A stretch of 64,000 nt of DNA from UBA6623 sp965217195 (GCA_965217195.1 CBDCHL010000005.1:1612001-1676000), one strand, 5' to 3'. Shown: positions 51,774 through 61,191, numbered from the stretch's first letter. A program made the numbers and translations. The notes: generated by a model from the sequence alone, not told the origin.

Positions 51774-53021
51774 ATGAACGAACTGCAAAAAACTGCTGTC
51801 TTCTGCGTTACGGCCGCAGTCCTGAGCCTGGCCGCCGTCGTCGTTGACCCCGGGGACGTCACACCTGACATCTTCGATGACCAAGGCGAGCCGTTCTTCC
51901 CGACGTTCACCGACGCGCAGGCGCCGAAAGCGATCGAAGTCATCGACTACGACGAAGACACCGCCACGGCGCGACCCCTCAAGGTTGAGTTTCAGGACAA
52001 CAAGTGGATCATTCCTTCCCACCACAGTTACCCGGCCGACGCGGAACAGCGCCTGGCCAACACCGCCGCTGCCCTCATGGAGCTACGCAAGGACATGACC
52101 ATTTCCGGTCGCATCGAGGATCACTCCGAGTACGGCGTGATTGACCCCATCGATACCAAGGCCACGACCCTGACCGGCCGCGGCAAGCGCGTGACGCTGC
52201 GCGACGAGAACAACGCCGTGCTGGCTGACTTCGTCGTGGGCAAAGAGGTCGAGGGCAAGGCCGGTTACCGCTACCTGCGCGTACCCTCCCAACGCCGCAC
52301 CTACGCCGTCAAGACCGACGCCGATGTTTCCGCCGATTTCGCCGACTGGATCGAAACCGACCTGCTCAAAATCAACGTCGCCCATATCCGCAAGATTTCG
52401 ATCAACAGCTATTCGATCAACGAGCGTCGAGGTACTCTCGAAAACCAGGAGCGCAACACCCTCACCAAGCGCGACGACAAGTGGCGCATGAGCGGCGGAC
52501 GCGCTCCGAAAGACACCAAAGTCGACGCCTTGACCAAAGCGCTCGACGACTTGCGCATCGTCGATGTTCAGCCGAAGCCGGAAAACCTCACGCGTGACCT
52601 CAAGACCAAAGAGGGTATCCGCATGTCGATGGACTCCGTGATGTCGCTACGTCAAAAGGGGTTCTTCATCACCCCGCGGGGGCAGTTGTTCTCGAATGAA
52701 GGCGAGGTGATCGTCGAGACGGCCAACGGGCTGGAGTACACTCTACGCTTTGGCGAAATCGCCTCGGGAGCCAGGGCGGCCACCAACGAGGCCGGTTCGA
52801 AACCCACCGGCGCTGAGCAAGAACGTCGCTACCTTTTCATCACCGTCAATCACAGCACCGCCCGCGCCAAGCGCTACACCGACGAAGGCAAAGAGCCCGA
52901 CAAGAAAGGCGAAGAACTGGCCCGCGAGCTGCGCACCCGCTTCGCCGACTGGTATTACGTCATCTCCGGCGCCGACTTCAACAACCTCCGGCCGCGCCGC
53001 CGCGACTTGCTAAAAGGGTGA
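51774..53021 (+). CDS. DUF4340 protein, partner of the Gld-type ABC transporter
   Basis: The 415-residue protein has an N-terminal membrane anchor (TAAVLSLAAVVVD, about residues 12-26) and a long beta-rich DUF4340 part: repeated units with KVEFQDNKWIIPSHHSYPA, VTLRDENNAVLADFVVGK, KRDDKWRM and LEYTLRFGEI. DUF4340 genes usually follow the GldA/GldF-GldG pair, as here 41 bases downstream. It is likely a periplasmic subunit of the complex. The exact role is unknown. Confidence 0.88.
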   Translation: MNELQKTAVFCVTAAVLSLAAVVVDPGDVTPDIFDDQGEPFFPTFTDAQAPKAIEVIDYDEDTATARPLKVEFQDNKWIIPSHHSYPADAEQRLANTAAALMELRKDMTISGRIEDHSEYGVIDPIDTKATTLTGRGKRVTLRDENNAVLADFVVGKEVEGKAGYRYLRVPSQRRTYAVKTDADVSADFADWIETDLLKINVAHIRKISINSYSINERRGTLENQERNTLTKRDDKWRMSGGRAPKDTKVDALTKALDDLRIVDVQPKPENLTRDLKTKEGIRMSMDSVMSLRQKGFFITPRGQLFSNEGEVIVETANGLEYTLRFGEIASGARAATNEAGSKPTGAEQERRYLFITVNHSTARAKRYTDEGKEPDKKGEELARELRTRFADWYYVISGADFNNLRPRRRDLLKG

Positions 53022-53268
53022 TGTGCGACTCCATCGAGACACGACCCACATCTTGTGCGTTATCGCGGACCGCATGAGCCGCGTTCCGCGCGGCTTCCGA
53101 TTTGAGCTGTAGGCCGGTCGTTTTACGGCCGGCAGGCGGAACCCGGCTCCCGCTCGCTTCCAGCCCGTTTTCAACGGACTTCCCCGGAACTAGGGCGGTT
53201 TTTCACCGATCCGGAGACGAACTAAACTAACGAAAGCAATCCGACCGGCCTCTCAATTCGCAACCCTC
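53022..53268. other. Short intergenic region with GC-rich inverted repeat
   Basis: The stretch holds GGCCGGTCGTTTTACGGCC-like pairing near 53112-53130, similar in style to the REP-like hairpins at 25640-25966. It may stop the DUF4340 transcript. No gene is present. Confidence 0.4.
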
Positions 53269-53688
53269 ATGCCAAAACCCTCCGTCCTATTCCTCTGCAC
53301 CGGCAATTCCTGCCGCAGCCAAATGGCCGAGGGGCTGTTACGCGAAATGGCGGGTGATCGTTTCGAGGCCGCAAGCGCCGGCACCAAGCCCGTCGGCCTG
53401 AATCCCCTGGCCGTCCAAGCGATGGCGGAACTCGACCTCGACATCTCGGGCCGGCCGTCGAGACACGTCGATTCGCTCACCGGAAAGGCCTTCACTCACG
53501 TCATCACCGTCTGTGACAACGCACGCGACACCTGCCCCACTTTCCCCGCCGAGGTCAGGAGCCACCACTGGAGCTTCGACGACCCCGCCGAGGCCGAAGG
53601 CGACGACGCAGAACGTATGCCCGTCTTCCGCCGCGTCCGCGACGAAATCGCCGACCGCATCAGAGAGTTCATCGCGGCCAACCCGTAG
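53269..53688 (+). CDS. arsC: Arsenate reductase, thioredoxin-coupled type
   Basis: This 139-residue protein has a low-molecular-weight phosphatase fold. The P-loop is CTGNSCRSQMAE with Cys10, Cys15 and Arg16, and the redox pair is Cys82 and Cys89 in VCDNARDTCP. This Cys10/82/89 set is exactly that of thioredoxin-linked ArsC (Staphylococcus type). Asp of the DPAEAEGDD loop is also kept. It reduces arsenate to arsenite. No arsR, arsB or acr3 is nearby. It converges on the next gene with a 13-base gap. Confidence 0.93.
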   Translation: MPKPSVLFLCTGNSCRSQMAEGLLREMAGDRFEAASAGTKPVGLNPLAVQAMAELDLDISGRPSRHVDSLTGKAFTHVITVCDNARDTCPTFPAEVRSHHWSFDDPAEAEGDDAERMPVFRRVRDEIADRIREFIAANP

Positions 53689-53701
53689 CCGAAGCCGCCC
53701 G

Positions 53702-54487
53702 CTAGCGCCGACCCGGCTTCTTCTTGTCGAGAAACGCCCCGATCCTTTCGCGGGCTTCCTCACCGGCGCGGGCGGCGGCAAGCCGCAAAGAGGTGTCTTG
53801 GAGTATCGCATCGTCGATAGGCTTCCCACTGACGGCTTTGATGAGATCTTTCGCCGCCCGCACGGCCCGCGGCCCCGACTGCAACACCTCTGCGGTGATG
53901 CGCTCCACCGCCCCGTCGAGATCCGCGGCCGGCACGACTTCGTGAACTAACCCGATCCGACGAGCTTGCGCCGCAGTGAACCGCTCGGCCGTCAAGAAAT
54001 ACCGCCGAGCCGCACGCGCACCGATCGCCGCCACAACAAACGGGCTGATAGCCGCCGGGATAAGCCCCAGCCGTGCTTCTGAAAAACAAAACACCGCATC
54101 GTCCGACGCTACGGCGATGTCGCAACACGCCGTCAGCCCGACTCCGCCCCCAAAGGCCGCCCCCTGCACTTTGGCAATGGCCGGTGCGCTCAACCCGTCG
54201 AGCGCACTGAGCATCTCCGACAATCGAAGCGCATCTCGGGCATTCTCCTCTTCGGAATGGTCTGCCATGCGGCGCATCCATTCAAGGTCGCCACCCGCCG
54301 AGAAACTCTTACCCTCAGCCGCCAGCACAACAACCCGCACGCCCTCCGCTTGTTCGATCCACTCAAACGCCGCCGTCAACTCGGCAATCAGCGCATCGTC
54401 AAAGGCATTGTGCACCTCGGGACGGTTCAAGGTAACCGTCACCACGCCGGCCGGCGTCGTTTCCGTCACCAATCGTTGGGAAGACAT
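53702..54487 (-). CDS. Enoyl-CoA hydratase/isomerase, methylglutaconyl-CoA hydratase-like
   Basis: The 261-residue crotonase-family protein shows VTLNRPEVHNAFDD, GKSFSAGGDLEWMRRM (oxyanion part), VQGAAFGGGVGLTACCD and FCFSEARLGLIPAAISPFVV, with AARRYFLTAERF and GLVHEVVP. The ARLGLIPAxISP signature fits LiuC/AtuE-like methylglutaconyl-CoA hydratases of leucine or isoprenoid breakdown. It stands apart from other leu genes. The frame is intact, unlike the paralogue at 20559. Confidence 0.9.
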   Translation of the reverse strand: MSSQRLVTETTPAGVVTVTLNRPEVHNAFDDALIAELTAAFEWIEQAEGVRVVVLAAEGKSFSAGGDLEWMRRMADHSEEENARDALRLSEMLSALDGLSAPAIAKVQGAAFGGGVGLTACCDIAVASDDAVFCFSEARLGLIPAAISPFVVAAIGARAARRYFLTAERFTAAQARRIGLVHEVVPAADLDGAVERITAEVLQSGPRAVRAAKDLIKAVSGKPIDDAILQDTSLRLAAARAGEEARERIGAFLDKKKPGRR

Positions 54488-54555
54488 CTGCGGCGACTTC
54501 AGTGAAGGTACGGAGCGCCCTCAATTCCGCCCCGCAAACAGAATTCGCAGTGAAG

Positions 54556-54585
54556 ATTCAGAGCCCAGAGCGAAAGCGACGGGCC
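54556..54585 (+). repeat. Dispersed repeat R2, copy A (CCCAGAGCGAAAGCGACGGG)
   Basis: ATTCAGAGCCCAGAGCGAAA-GCGACGGGCC recurs at 57001 with few changes (AATCAGAGCCCAGAGCGCGA-GCGACGGGCC). Both copies lie in short intergenic DNA on the plus strand. It is a repeat class commonly found between genes in Acidobacteriota. Confidence 0.7.
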
Positions 54586-54661
54586 CTCGCCGACCGCCCT
54601 GACAAATTCGAGAAACGTGCGGACACGACGAGCCCGACCTCCCCCCAGCGCGAAACGGTAC

Positions 54662-55345
54662 TCAAACCGCCGCCGACCCGTAGCCTTCGGAAAGATCCCC
54701 CGAAGTCGCGCCTTCTTCGCCCTGCTCGGCGGCGGCCTCGGCGGCGGCCTTTTCCGCCTTATCAATCTCCCGCGTGCCCGTCCAGGTATGGATAATCCGG
54801 TGAATCACCGTAATGTTCGAAAGCACCGCCAGCACCCACAGCACCGGCGCCATGCGATTAGCCAACGCCCCGATGATGATCAGCACGATTCTCTCCGGTC
54901 GCTCGAGGAAGCCGACTTTGCAACTCGGCATCACGTTTTCCGCGCGAGCCCGCGAATAGCTGACCATCACCGAACCTGTCATCACCACCGCGGTCAGCAC
55001 GATGTAGCCGAAGCGATTGATCGAGGCGTAGTAGACCAACAGGCCCATCAGCAGGATCAGGTCCGAGTAACGGTCCATCACCGAGTCAAGGAAGCCGCCG
55101 AACCGCGTCACGCGGTTGCTGGTGCGGGCCACCGGCCCGTCGACCAGGTCAAAAACGGCCCCGCACAGTACTACGATCCCGGCCGACGTGAATTCGCCGC
55201 GCGAAAACAGCCAGGCGGCAACTGCATTGATGGCGAGCCCAAGAGCGGTGAGGAAGTTCGGGTGGACCCGCGCGCCGCTGAGCAGACGAACAATGCCGCC
55301 CAGAATCCAACCGGCGCCGGAGCCGATCGCTCGACCGAAAGTCAT
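54662..55345 (-). CDS. CDP-alcohol phosphatidyltransferase
   Basis: The 227-residue membrane protein has the complete family signature D66-x2-D69-G-x2-A-R74-x8-G83-x3-D87-x3-D91 (DLVDGPVAR then GFLDSVMD). About six hydrophobic helices follow (IVLIIIGALANRM). It likely transfers a phosphatidyl or similar group from a CDP-linked lipid to a small alcohol; the exact product (PG, PI or other) cannot be told. A basic/acidic tail ends the protein. It is 11 bases from greA on the same strand. Confidence 0.9.
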   Translation of the reverse strand: MTFGRAIGSGAGWILGGIVRLLSGARVHPNFLTALGLAINAVAAWLFSRGEFTSAGIVVLCGAVFDLVDGPVARTSNRVTRFGGFLDSVMDRYSDLILLMGLLVYYASINRFGYIVLTAVVMTGSVMVSYSRARAENVMPSCKVGFLERPERIVLIIIGALANRMAPVLWVLAVLSNITVIHRIIHTWTGTREIDKAEKAAAEAAAEQGEEGATSGDLSEGYGSAAV

Positions 55346-55356
55346 ACTTCTCTAGT

Positions 55357-55833
55357 CTACGCTTCGAGCTGATCGTGAATCGTGGTGAGCTTCAAAATCT
55401 CGAACTCTTTTTCGCCCGCCGGCGTGCGGACTTCGGCGACATCGCCTACCTGCTTGCCCAACAACCCGCGCCCGATCGGCGACGTGGTCGAAATCTTGCC
55501 GTTGGGGACATCGGTCTCTTCCGAAGTGACGAGGTGATACTCCACTTCCTTGTCATTATCGACGTCATACACCATCACGGTCGAGCCGAGTCCAACCGAG
55601 TCCGTGGAGATCTTGCTGACGTCAATCATGCTCAGGTCCGAAAGCCGCTTTTTGAACTGCCTGAGCCGAGCACTGACGAAGTCCTGCCGCTCTTTGGCGG
55701 CGGAATACTCGGCGTTCTCGCTCAAGTCGCCGAGTTCGCGGGCTTTTTGAATCTCCTTCGGAAGCTGATGCAGCAACTCGTGCTCGAGAGCCTTGATCTC
55801 CGTTTCAAGCTTCGCCAGGAAGTCAACAGCCAT
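55357..55833 (-). CDS. greA: Transcription elongation factor GreA
   Basis: GreA rescues backtracked RNA polymerase. The 158-residue protein has the N-terminal coiled coil with the acidic tip (ARELGDLSENAEYSAAKERQ), then GLGSTVMVYDVD and the C-terminal FKBP-like part with STTSPIGRGLLGKQVGDVAEV and EFEILKL. Length is normal. The GreA-phosphatidyltransferase pair is probably co-transcribed. Confidence 0.96.
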   Translation of the reverse strand: MAVDFLAKLETEIKALEHELLHQLPKEIQKARELGDLSENAEYSAAKERQDFVSARLRQFKKRLSDLSMIDVSKISTDSVGLGSTVMVYDVDNDKEVEYHLVTSEETDVPNGKISTTSPIGRGLLGKQVGDVAEVRTPAGEKEFEILKLTTIHDQLEA

Positions 55834-56031
55834 AAAGTTCTACCACGGTGGAAACCGAACCCGCTTTCGTACCGGCTCAAGCATCGCCAGGTACCGGAAA
55901 TCTTCACCCATTATAGAACCACCTCCAAATGGAACTCTTCGACCGCAAGATCGCGTTGACACCCATCGGACACCGGGACGTGGCGCACGCTTCAAGCGTG
56001 CCGTGTCGCCAATCGTGGCGACATGTCCGAC

Positions 56032-56733
56032 TCAGCGACTGCCGGCCTTGAGAACAATATCCTTGAATTCCACCCACATTGGCTTTCCGCTGTGCATTTG
56101 CAGACCGATCACGCCGCTGTCGATGCGCTTCGACGACTCATTGTCAATAACCCCGGAGGCCGCTTTGTCGTTGATGGTGAACGCAAAGCGATTGCCTTCG
56201 ACGATCACATGTACCTCGTTCCAACCGTCGACGCGGATGTCGTCGGGAGTCAGCGCGCCCTCCAGTTCGGCGAAGGTCTTCTCGCCGGCGGCGTCGATTG
56301 TGACGAGCACCCCTCGGTCGGCTAGGTTATGCCCGCGCCAATATCCATGAAAATCCCACGCGCCTAGGGTATGGGCCCCAATTCCGACATGCCCGAAATC
56401 CACGTGGTAGCCGCTGATGCGGTGAGTCTCCGACTGCCCCACCAGCCCGCGGACATGGATCCCCGAGTTCGCGGGGGAGCTGATGCGATAGGAAAGTTTC
56501 AGTTCAAAGTCGCTCAATTCGCCGCCCGTCCAAATCAAGTCGGAGCCCTCGCCCTGCGCCCTGCCGACGAGCACCCCGGCGCGAACCGTCCAGTCAGCGG
56601 TGCGTTCGGCGGGCAGCACTCGCCAACCGTCCAAGCTTGCGCCGTCGAAGATACGAACGAAGCCCTCATCCGCGGCCCCGACCGCAATGAGACCAAGGCC
56701 AAGGAAGACGATGAAGATCAAGAACCGCGTCAT
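56032..56733 (-). CDS. DUF1080 (3-keto-disaccharide hydrolase-like) secreted protein
   Basis: The 233-residue protein starts at ATG 56733 with a signal peptide (FLIFIVFLGLGLIAVGAA). The DUF1080 lectin-like fold follows: FVRIFDGASLDGWRV, GVLVGRAQGEGSDLIW, DFELKLSYRISSPANSGI, GYHVDFG, WNEVHVIVEGNRFAFTIND and the C-terminal IGLQMHSGKPMWVEFKDI. Members often sit near sulfatases or sugar hydrolases. Enzymatic activity (3-keto-glucoside hydrolysis) is known for a few relatives only. It is not in an operon here. Confidence 0.9.
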   Translation of the reverse strand: MTRFLIFIVFLGLGLIAVGAADEGFVRIFDGASLDGWRVLPAERTADWTVRAGVLVGRAQGEGSDLIWTGGELSDFELKLSYRISSPANSGIHVRGLVGQSETHRISGYHVDFGHVGIGAHTLGAWDFHGYWRGHNLADRGVLVTIDAAGEKTFAELEGALTPDDIRVDGWNEVHVIVEGNRFAFTINDKAASGVIDNESSKRIDSGVIGLQMHSGKPMWVEFKDIVLKAGSR

Positions 56734-57211
56734 TGGGAATTGGAACGCTGTAGACACTCCCCGCTTCAATCCGTTCTCACGGCGGCGGCGAGAAGTAATC
56801 GCAACGACCGTACTTGTTGCAATTCTATCGGAAACAAAACCATTTCGGACCGCTCGTCCTGGCCGGCGCAGGGATCGCGGATACCTGCGGCCCTGTCCGA
56901 CAAACCGTCCGACCGGAACAATGCGCGCGCCCTGGGCCACCGCCCCCCAGAGCCCAACCCGCGGCGAACCTCAACCCGTCCTGGAGCCGGCGCCAATCAG
57001 AATCAGAGCCCAGAGCGCGAGCGACGGGCCACCCCCCGTCAACGCCGACCCGCCGCACCCCGAGCGCCTCGGTTTCGAGCCGCGAAAGGGGGCGGGCAAA
57101 CAGCAGCGCCCGACGCAGGCACATCCAAGGTGAATTCCGGGGTGGTACAACAATAGGGCGGATTGATGACATGCCCGGATTGACGACATGCCCCGGATTG
57201 ACGAGATACCA
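56734..57211. other. Divergent gene-free region between DUF1080 and TlpA-like genes
   Basis: No gene is supported. Repeat R2 copy B lies inside. The GC-rich frames here are low-complexity. Promoters for both flanking genes should be present; none is obvious. Confidence 0.4.
57001..57030 (+). repeat. Dispersed repeat R2, copy B
   Basis: AATCAGAGCCCAGAGCGCGA-GCGACGGGCC matches copy A at 54556 in about 27 of 30 bases. Confidence 0.7.
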
Positions 57212-58177
57212 ATGACACGTCTTAAAGCGTTGGGCTCTCGAGTGCTGTTGCGCCTCGCGGCGATCGCCGTATTGCTGACCACGGGTGCCGTCTCGGTAGC
57301 AGCCCACCCGCTCGTCAATCAAGTCAAGGCTCTGGCCTGGGCGAATCGCTTCGACGACGCGCGGCGTCTAATCGAGACGAACCGCGGACACTTCCCAAAC
57401 GCCACCCCCGAATGGTTGGCGGCAGTCTCATGGGCTGCACGCGGAGCAAGTTTCGTCGGCCGCTGGGATCTGGCCGAGAAGTATGCGCTGGAAGCTCTCG
57501 AAGGCAGCGAGGCCCTGCTCAACAGCCGTGACCTCGATGAAGACTCCTACCTGCCGACCGCTCTGGGCGCCTCGATCGAAGTCCTCGGGAAATCCTGGGG
57601 CCGCGCCGATCGCCCGCGCGCAATCTCCTTTCTCAAGCAACAACGCGAGCGCCACCTGGGAACATCAATTGAAGGACGAATCCAGAAGAACCACCTGCTG
57701 CTCAGTCTCGAGGGCAAGCCTTTCCCAAAACTGAAAACCGCAAAGTCCCTCTCCGGACAGCGCCTCGACCCTGCCGAGCTGGAAGGTAAGGTCGTTCTCT
57801 ATTACTTCTGGGCACATTGGTGTAGCGACTGCAAACGGCAAAAGCCGATCCTACAACGACTGCACGACGAGTACGCCGAGCGCGGCCTGGCCATCGTCGG
57901 ACCTACTCGGCTCTATGGGTACATCGCCGGCGGCCGCGACGCCACGCCCGCCGAGGAACTCGACTATCTCGAAAATGCCTACCGCGCGGTCCACCCAGTC
58001 TCGCCGTGGATGTCCGTACCCATCAGCACAGAGAACTTCCTCGCTTTTGGCGTTTCCTCGACGCCGACGCTTGTCCTGGTGGACCGGGATAACGTCGTGC
58101 AACTTTATAACCCCGGCGACATGACTTACGCGGAGTTGAAGGACGCCATTGCTCCGCTACTTGACCTCGGTTCTTGA
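57212..58177 (+). CDS. Exported TlpA/ResA-like thioredoxin with helical N-terminal domain
   Basis: The 321-residue protein has a signal peptide (LLRLAAIAVLLTTGAVSVAA) and a helical region of about 130 residues (tetratricopeptide-like: ANRFDDARRLIETN, RWDLAEKYALEALEGSEAL). The C-terminal thioredoxin fold has the CxxC site WAHWCSDCKRQKP and a cis-Pro segment (SSTPTLVLVD). It likely exchanges disulfides in the periplasm. The following gene for a large phosphoesterase-like protein is 53 bases away and may be co-transcribed. Start at ATG 57212 gives the clear signal peptide. Confidence 0.85.
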   Translation: MTRLKALGSRVLLRLAAIAVLLTTGAVSVAAHPLVNQVKALAWANRFDDARRLIETNRGHFPNATPEWLAAVSWAARGASFVGRWDLAEKYALEALEGSEALLNSRDLDEDSYLPTALGASIEVLGKSWGRADRPRAISFLKQQRERHLGTSIEGRIQKNHLLLSLEGKPFPKLKTAKSLSGQRLDPAELEGKVVLYYFWAHWCSDCKRQKPILQRLHDEYAERGLAIVGPTRLYGYIAGGRDATPAEELDYLENAYRAVHPVSPWMSVPISTENFLAFGVSSTPTLVLVDRDNVVQLYNPGDMTYAELKDAIAPLLDLGS

Positions 58178-58230
58178 CCTGAAAACCGGTTAGACTCAGA
58201 CCTGCTCCGTTGGGGGCAGAGCGATTCGCC

Positions 58231-61191
58231 ATGACCCGAAAGCATCTGCGACGACTCGTCGGGGCACTCGCCGGTACTCTCTTACTTGTTGTGGCCGCGG
58301 GTGTTTGGGTTGCGCAGCAGTTCCCGGCCCTCACCAACGGGCCCAAGTCAAGTGTCGAAATCCTCGAAGGGTTGTTCAAGAACCCCGTGCGCACGGTTGC
58401 ACAACCCCGAGACTATATCTTCGAGCGCGTCAACCGGGCGGCCGTCGAGCTCTTCATCCGTGCCTGCGATTTGCCTGCCGACGCCCGGGGCCGATTGCTG
58501 GATCTCGTGCGCGGCGATCACTTCGACGAAGTGACGACTCCGTTCGTCTTCTTCCTCTACGAGCTCTATGGCGCCCCGGCACAAGGCGAAGCAGTCACCG
58601 TAGACGATCTGGCCTACGCCGAAACGGTCGAGCTCAAGGAAAGAGGCGGAGACCGACCGGGGCTTTCTGCACTGGTGCGGCAATCGTTGGAACTCAGAAA
58701 GCACGTCTCTCGGGGACTGCGACTCTTCGACGCCCTGTTCCTCCAGGCGAAGCCCGGAGCGATCGAGCAAGACCTACCCCCACGCGACCGCTACGACGAT
58801 GCGGCATACGAACGCATCCAACAGCTCGTTCGCGAGGTGGCCGACGACTTCCTCACCCCAGCGGACGATGCTCTGAGCATAGACCGCGAGGAGAACGAAT
58901 ATGGCGACATGCTCCAAGCACTCCTAAACGACGACAAGCGCCTAGCGGCGTTTGTGGAGTTTTTCACGGACTTCATCCGCCAGCAGTCCGACAGTTGGCT
59001 GCAATCGTTTGTTCAGCGGGAACATCGCAAGCAGGAGCGGATCGAGTGGGTCCAAGACCGTATCAACCAAAATCGTTATCACGAAATCGCGGACTACGCC
59101 CTCGCTCGATCTGCACGGAAGATGGTCGTCCACGTGGCAGTTGACGGCCTACAGGGTAAGCTCCTCGAAGGCTTGGTCCAGCTTTCGAGCGGCGACAGGG
59201 AGGGTTCCGGCTCTCAATACCTCGCTGAGTTGGTTCGTCTTCACCAGTCGGAAATCATGGACCCGTCTCGTTACGGCCCCGCTGCCAAACCTCCCTTGGG
59301 GGAGGACATCATTGAGTTGGTCGAAAACGCCCCGAACAAGCCTGACTACCTTGAGAACTTCAAGAAATACTTCTTTGCTCCTGAGGCGACGGCGGTTACC
59401 GTCAGCGCGGCTACGGTGGACACGCCCGCCATCTCGGTCCGTAACCTCCCGATCATCAAGACCGGCCACGGGGTAGCCGGGCCTTTCGGCACCGGGATCC
59501 CCAACTTCTCGTACCTTGACCGACGGTCGGGTCGTGGCTGGTATTTCTGGGGCAGCGACGTGCTGCACATGAGGCGAATCGTCGGGAACCACGAGGACGA
59601 GTTCCTGCAAGGGAAAAACCGTCCCGGGGGCCCCGGAGCACGCACACTCTTTGAACGGCTCTGGCGCTACAACACAGTCAGCTCGATGGCGACGGTTGAT
59701 ACCGGGGCGCTGGAGAGAATCGCTGCTGAAGTGGGCATAGCCATCGGCGAAGTGAAACGGAATTACGCCGAAAAGGTACTTCTGCTGCGTTTTCGCCGTC
59801 GGGCGCGGATGGAACGCGAACTCAACAAAAGACGACGTCGGCTCCAAGACAATCGCAGCCTCAGCTACAGCTTTCTCGGGTCATTGATCTACGATTCGTT
59901 CGATCTGAAGACCTTCCACGACGACGCGCGTTTCCTGGCTGAGCACGAGGACGAGGGACTCCCCGACTACCTGCTTTGGTATAACCCCTGGCCGGACCAC
60001 TTCGCCCACGCCGAAGGGCCTTATTCGGATCCCATCATCGGCTTCGAAGGCGAGTACGATCGATTGGACTTTTATCTGGGCAAATTGATTGCAGTCTACG
60101 AGTCCGTCGACACACCCGACGAACGCGAAAACTACGCCGACCGCACCCTGTTCGGGGTAGTAAGTGATCATGGCTTGGTCTACACCCCGCGCTTGGTGTC
60201 AACCGACCGGCTTCTTTTCGACACCATGCGCGCCGAAGGCACCCAAATCACCTACCAAAAATTGACCCACGACGAAGGCGGCCTGCCCGCGATCCACGGA
60301 CGTCGTGACATCAAGCCCACGCGCCCGTTTGACGCTGTCGTGGGTTCCACGGCGGGCGGATCCTACATCATCGATCTGTTCGACATCAAGGGGTTGCAAG
60401 GCGACGACGCAGCTTGGCAGCGGCACCCCGGCTATCATGCGTTGCGTACCCATAGGCTCCTTGGTGGACGGACCATTGACTGGATCGATGAAATCAAGCA
60501 CCGCCTCAAGGACACGATGGATTTTGCGCTGGTGCGGGAATACGGTCCCGCCCCAAACAAGCGTTGGCCCGAAGGGATCGAATCGGTCGTTCGCGTCATC
60601 ACCCCGGATCGCGGCGACGCCCGTATCTACCGCATTCGAAAGCCCAACGAGCACGCCGACGAAACCGTTCTCTACCGCTATGAAGTTCTCGAAGGGCGGG
60701 ACCCGCTCGATTTGGAGGCCGGCATCCGTGAGTATTTGATTCCTGAAGATGGGCGTTCTGCCAAGGACGTTCGTGTGGCCATCCGGGAATGCATGACAGC
60801 GGCAGACGGTTGCGAAGACAGTCGGTGGCAGGAGTTGTTATCCACAACGGTGCGCCCGGACGTGGTCTACCAGTTCTCTCACCTCTACGATTCCAACCGC
60901 GCCGGAACCATTAACATCTTTCCGTTGCGGCATGTCGGCATGAACTCCGAGGTGAACGGACGACACGCGGGGGAAGCGTTTGGTGAAAAGAACGGAACGC
61001 AGCTTTACTTCGGGGCCGGACTGAAACGTGCGACCATGCAGACCGCCCGTAACGGTTCACTGCCTGTAACGCTGTACCACTGGCTGGTTGGAGATAAGCG
61101 CTTCTATAGCAGCGAGGCCGAAACGAGCCCGGCCGCCCAGTTCGGTTACCGGTCGCTGATGGATGAACCGGCTTTCGCCTCCATCCGCTAG
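58231..61191 (+). CDS. Large alkaline-phosphatase-superfamily protein (type I phosphodiesterase/sulfatase-like), membrane-anchored
   Basis: The 986-residue protein starts at ATG 58231 with an N-terminal membrane helix (LVGALAGTLLLVVAAGVWVA). Residues up to about 290 are helical and unfamiliar. The catalytic core then shows metal-site signatures in the expected order: D305 (HVAVDGLQG), a Thr in FGTGIPNFSYLD (T421, likely nucleophile), D589/H590 and H593 (PWPDHFAHAEG) and D646-H647-G648 (VVSDHGLV). A C-terminal section has HLYDSNRAGTINIFPL. This fits periplasmic nucleotide pyrophosphatase/phosphodiesterase or phosphoglycerol-transferase-like enzymes; the substrate is unknown. About 300 residues in front and the size are unusual. 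Confidence 0.75.
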   Translation: MTRKHLRRLVGALAGTLLLVVAAGVWVAQQFPALTNGPKSSVEILEGLFKNPVRTVAQPRDYIFERVNRAAVELFIRACDLPADARGRLLDLVRGDHFDEVTTPFVFFLYELYGAPAQGEAVTVDDLAYAETVELKERGGDRPGLSALVRQSLELRKHVSRGLRLFDALFLQAKPGAIEQDLPPRDRYDDAAYERIQQLVREVADDFLTPADDALSIDREENEYGDMLQALLNDDKRLAAFVEFFTDFIRQQSDSWLQSFVQREHRKQERIEWVQDRINQNRYHEIADYALARSARKMVVHVAVDGLQGKLLEGLVQLSSGDREGSGSQYLAELVRLHQSEIMDPSRYGPAAKPPLGEDIIELVENAPNKPDYLENFKKYFFAPEATAVTVSAATVDTPAISVRNLPIIKTGHGVAGPFGTGIPNFSYLDRRSGRGWYFWGSDVLHMRRIVGNHEDEFLQGKNRPGGPGARTLFERLWRYNTVSSMATVDTGALERIAAEVGIAIGEVKRNYAEKVLLLRFRRRARMERELNKRRRRLQDNRSLSYSFLGSLIYDSFDLKTFHDDARFLAEHEDEGLPDYLLWYNPWPDHFAHAEGPYSDPIIGFEGEYDRLDFYLGKLIAVYESVDTPDERENYADRTLFGVVSDHGLVYTPRLVSTDRLLFDTMRAEGTQITYQKLTHDEGGLPAIHGRRDIKPTRPFDAVVGSTAGGSYIIDLFDIKGLQGDDAAWQRHPGYHALRTHRLLGGRTIDWIDEIKHRLKDTMDFALVREYGPAPNKRWPEGIESVVRVITPDRGDARIYRIRKPNEHADETVLYRYEVLEGRDPLDLEAGIREYLIPEDGRSAKDVRVAIRECMTAADGCEDSRWQELLSTTVRPDVVYQFSHLYDSNRAGTINIFPLRHVGMNSEVNGRHAGEAFGEKNGTQLYFGAGLKRATMQTARNGSLPVTLYHWLVGDKRFYSSEAETSPAAQFGYRSLMDEPAFASIR

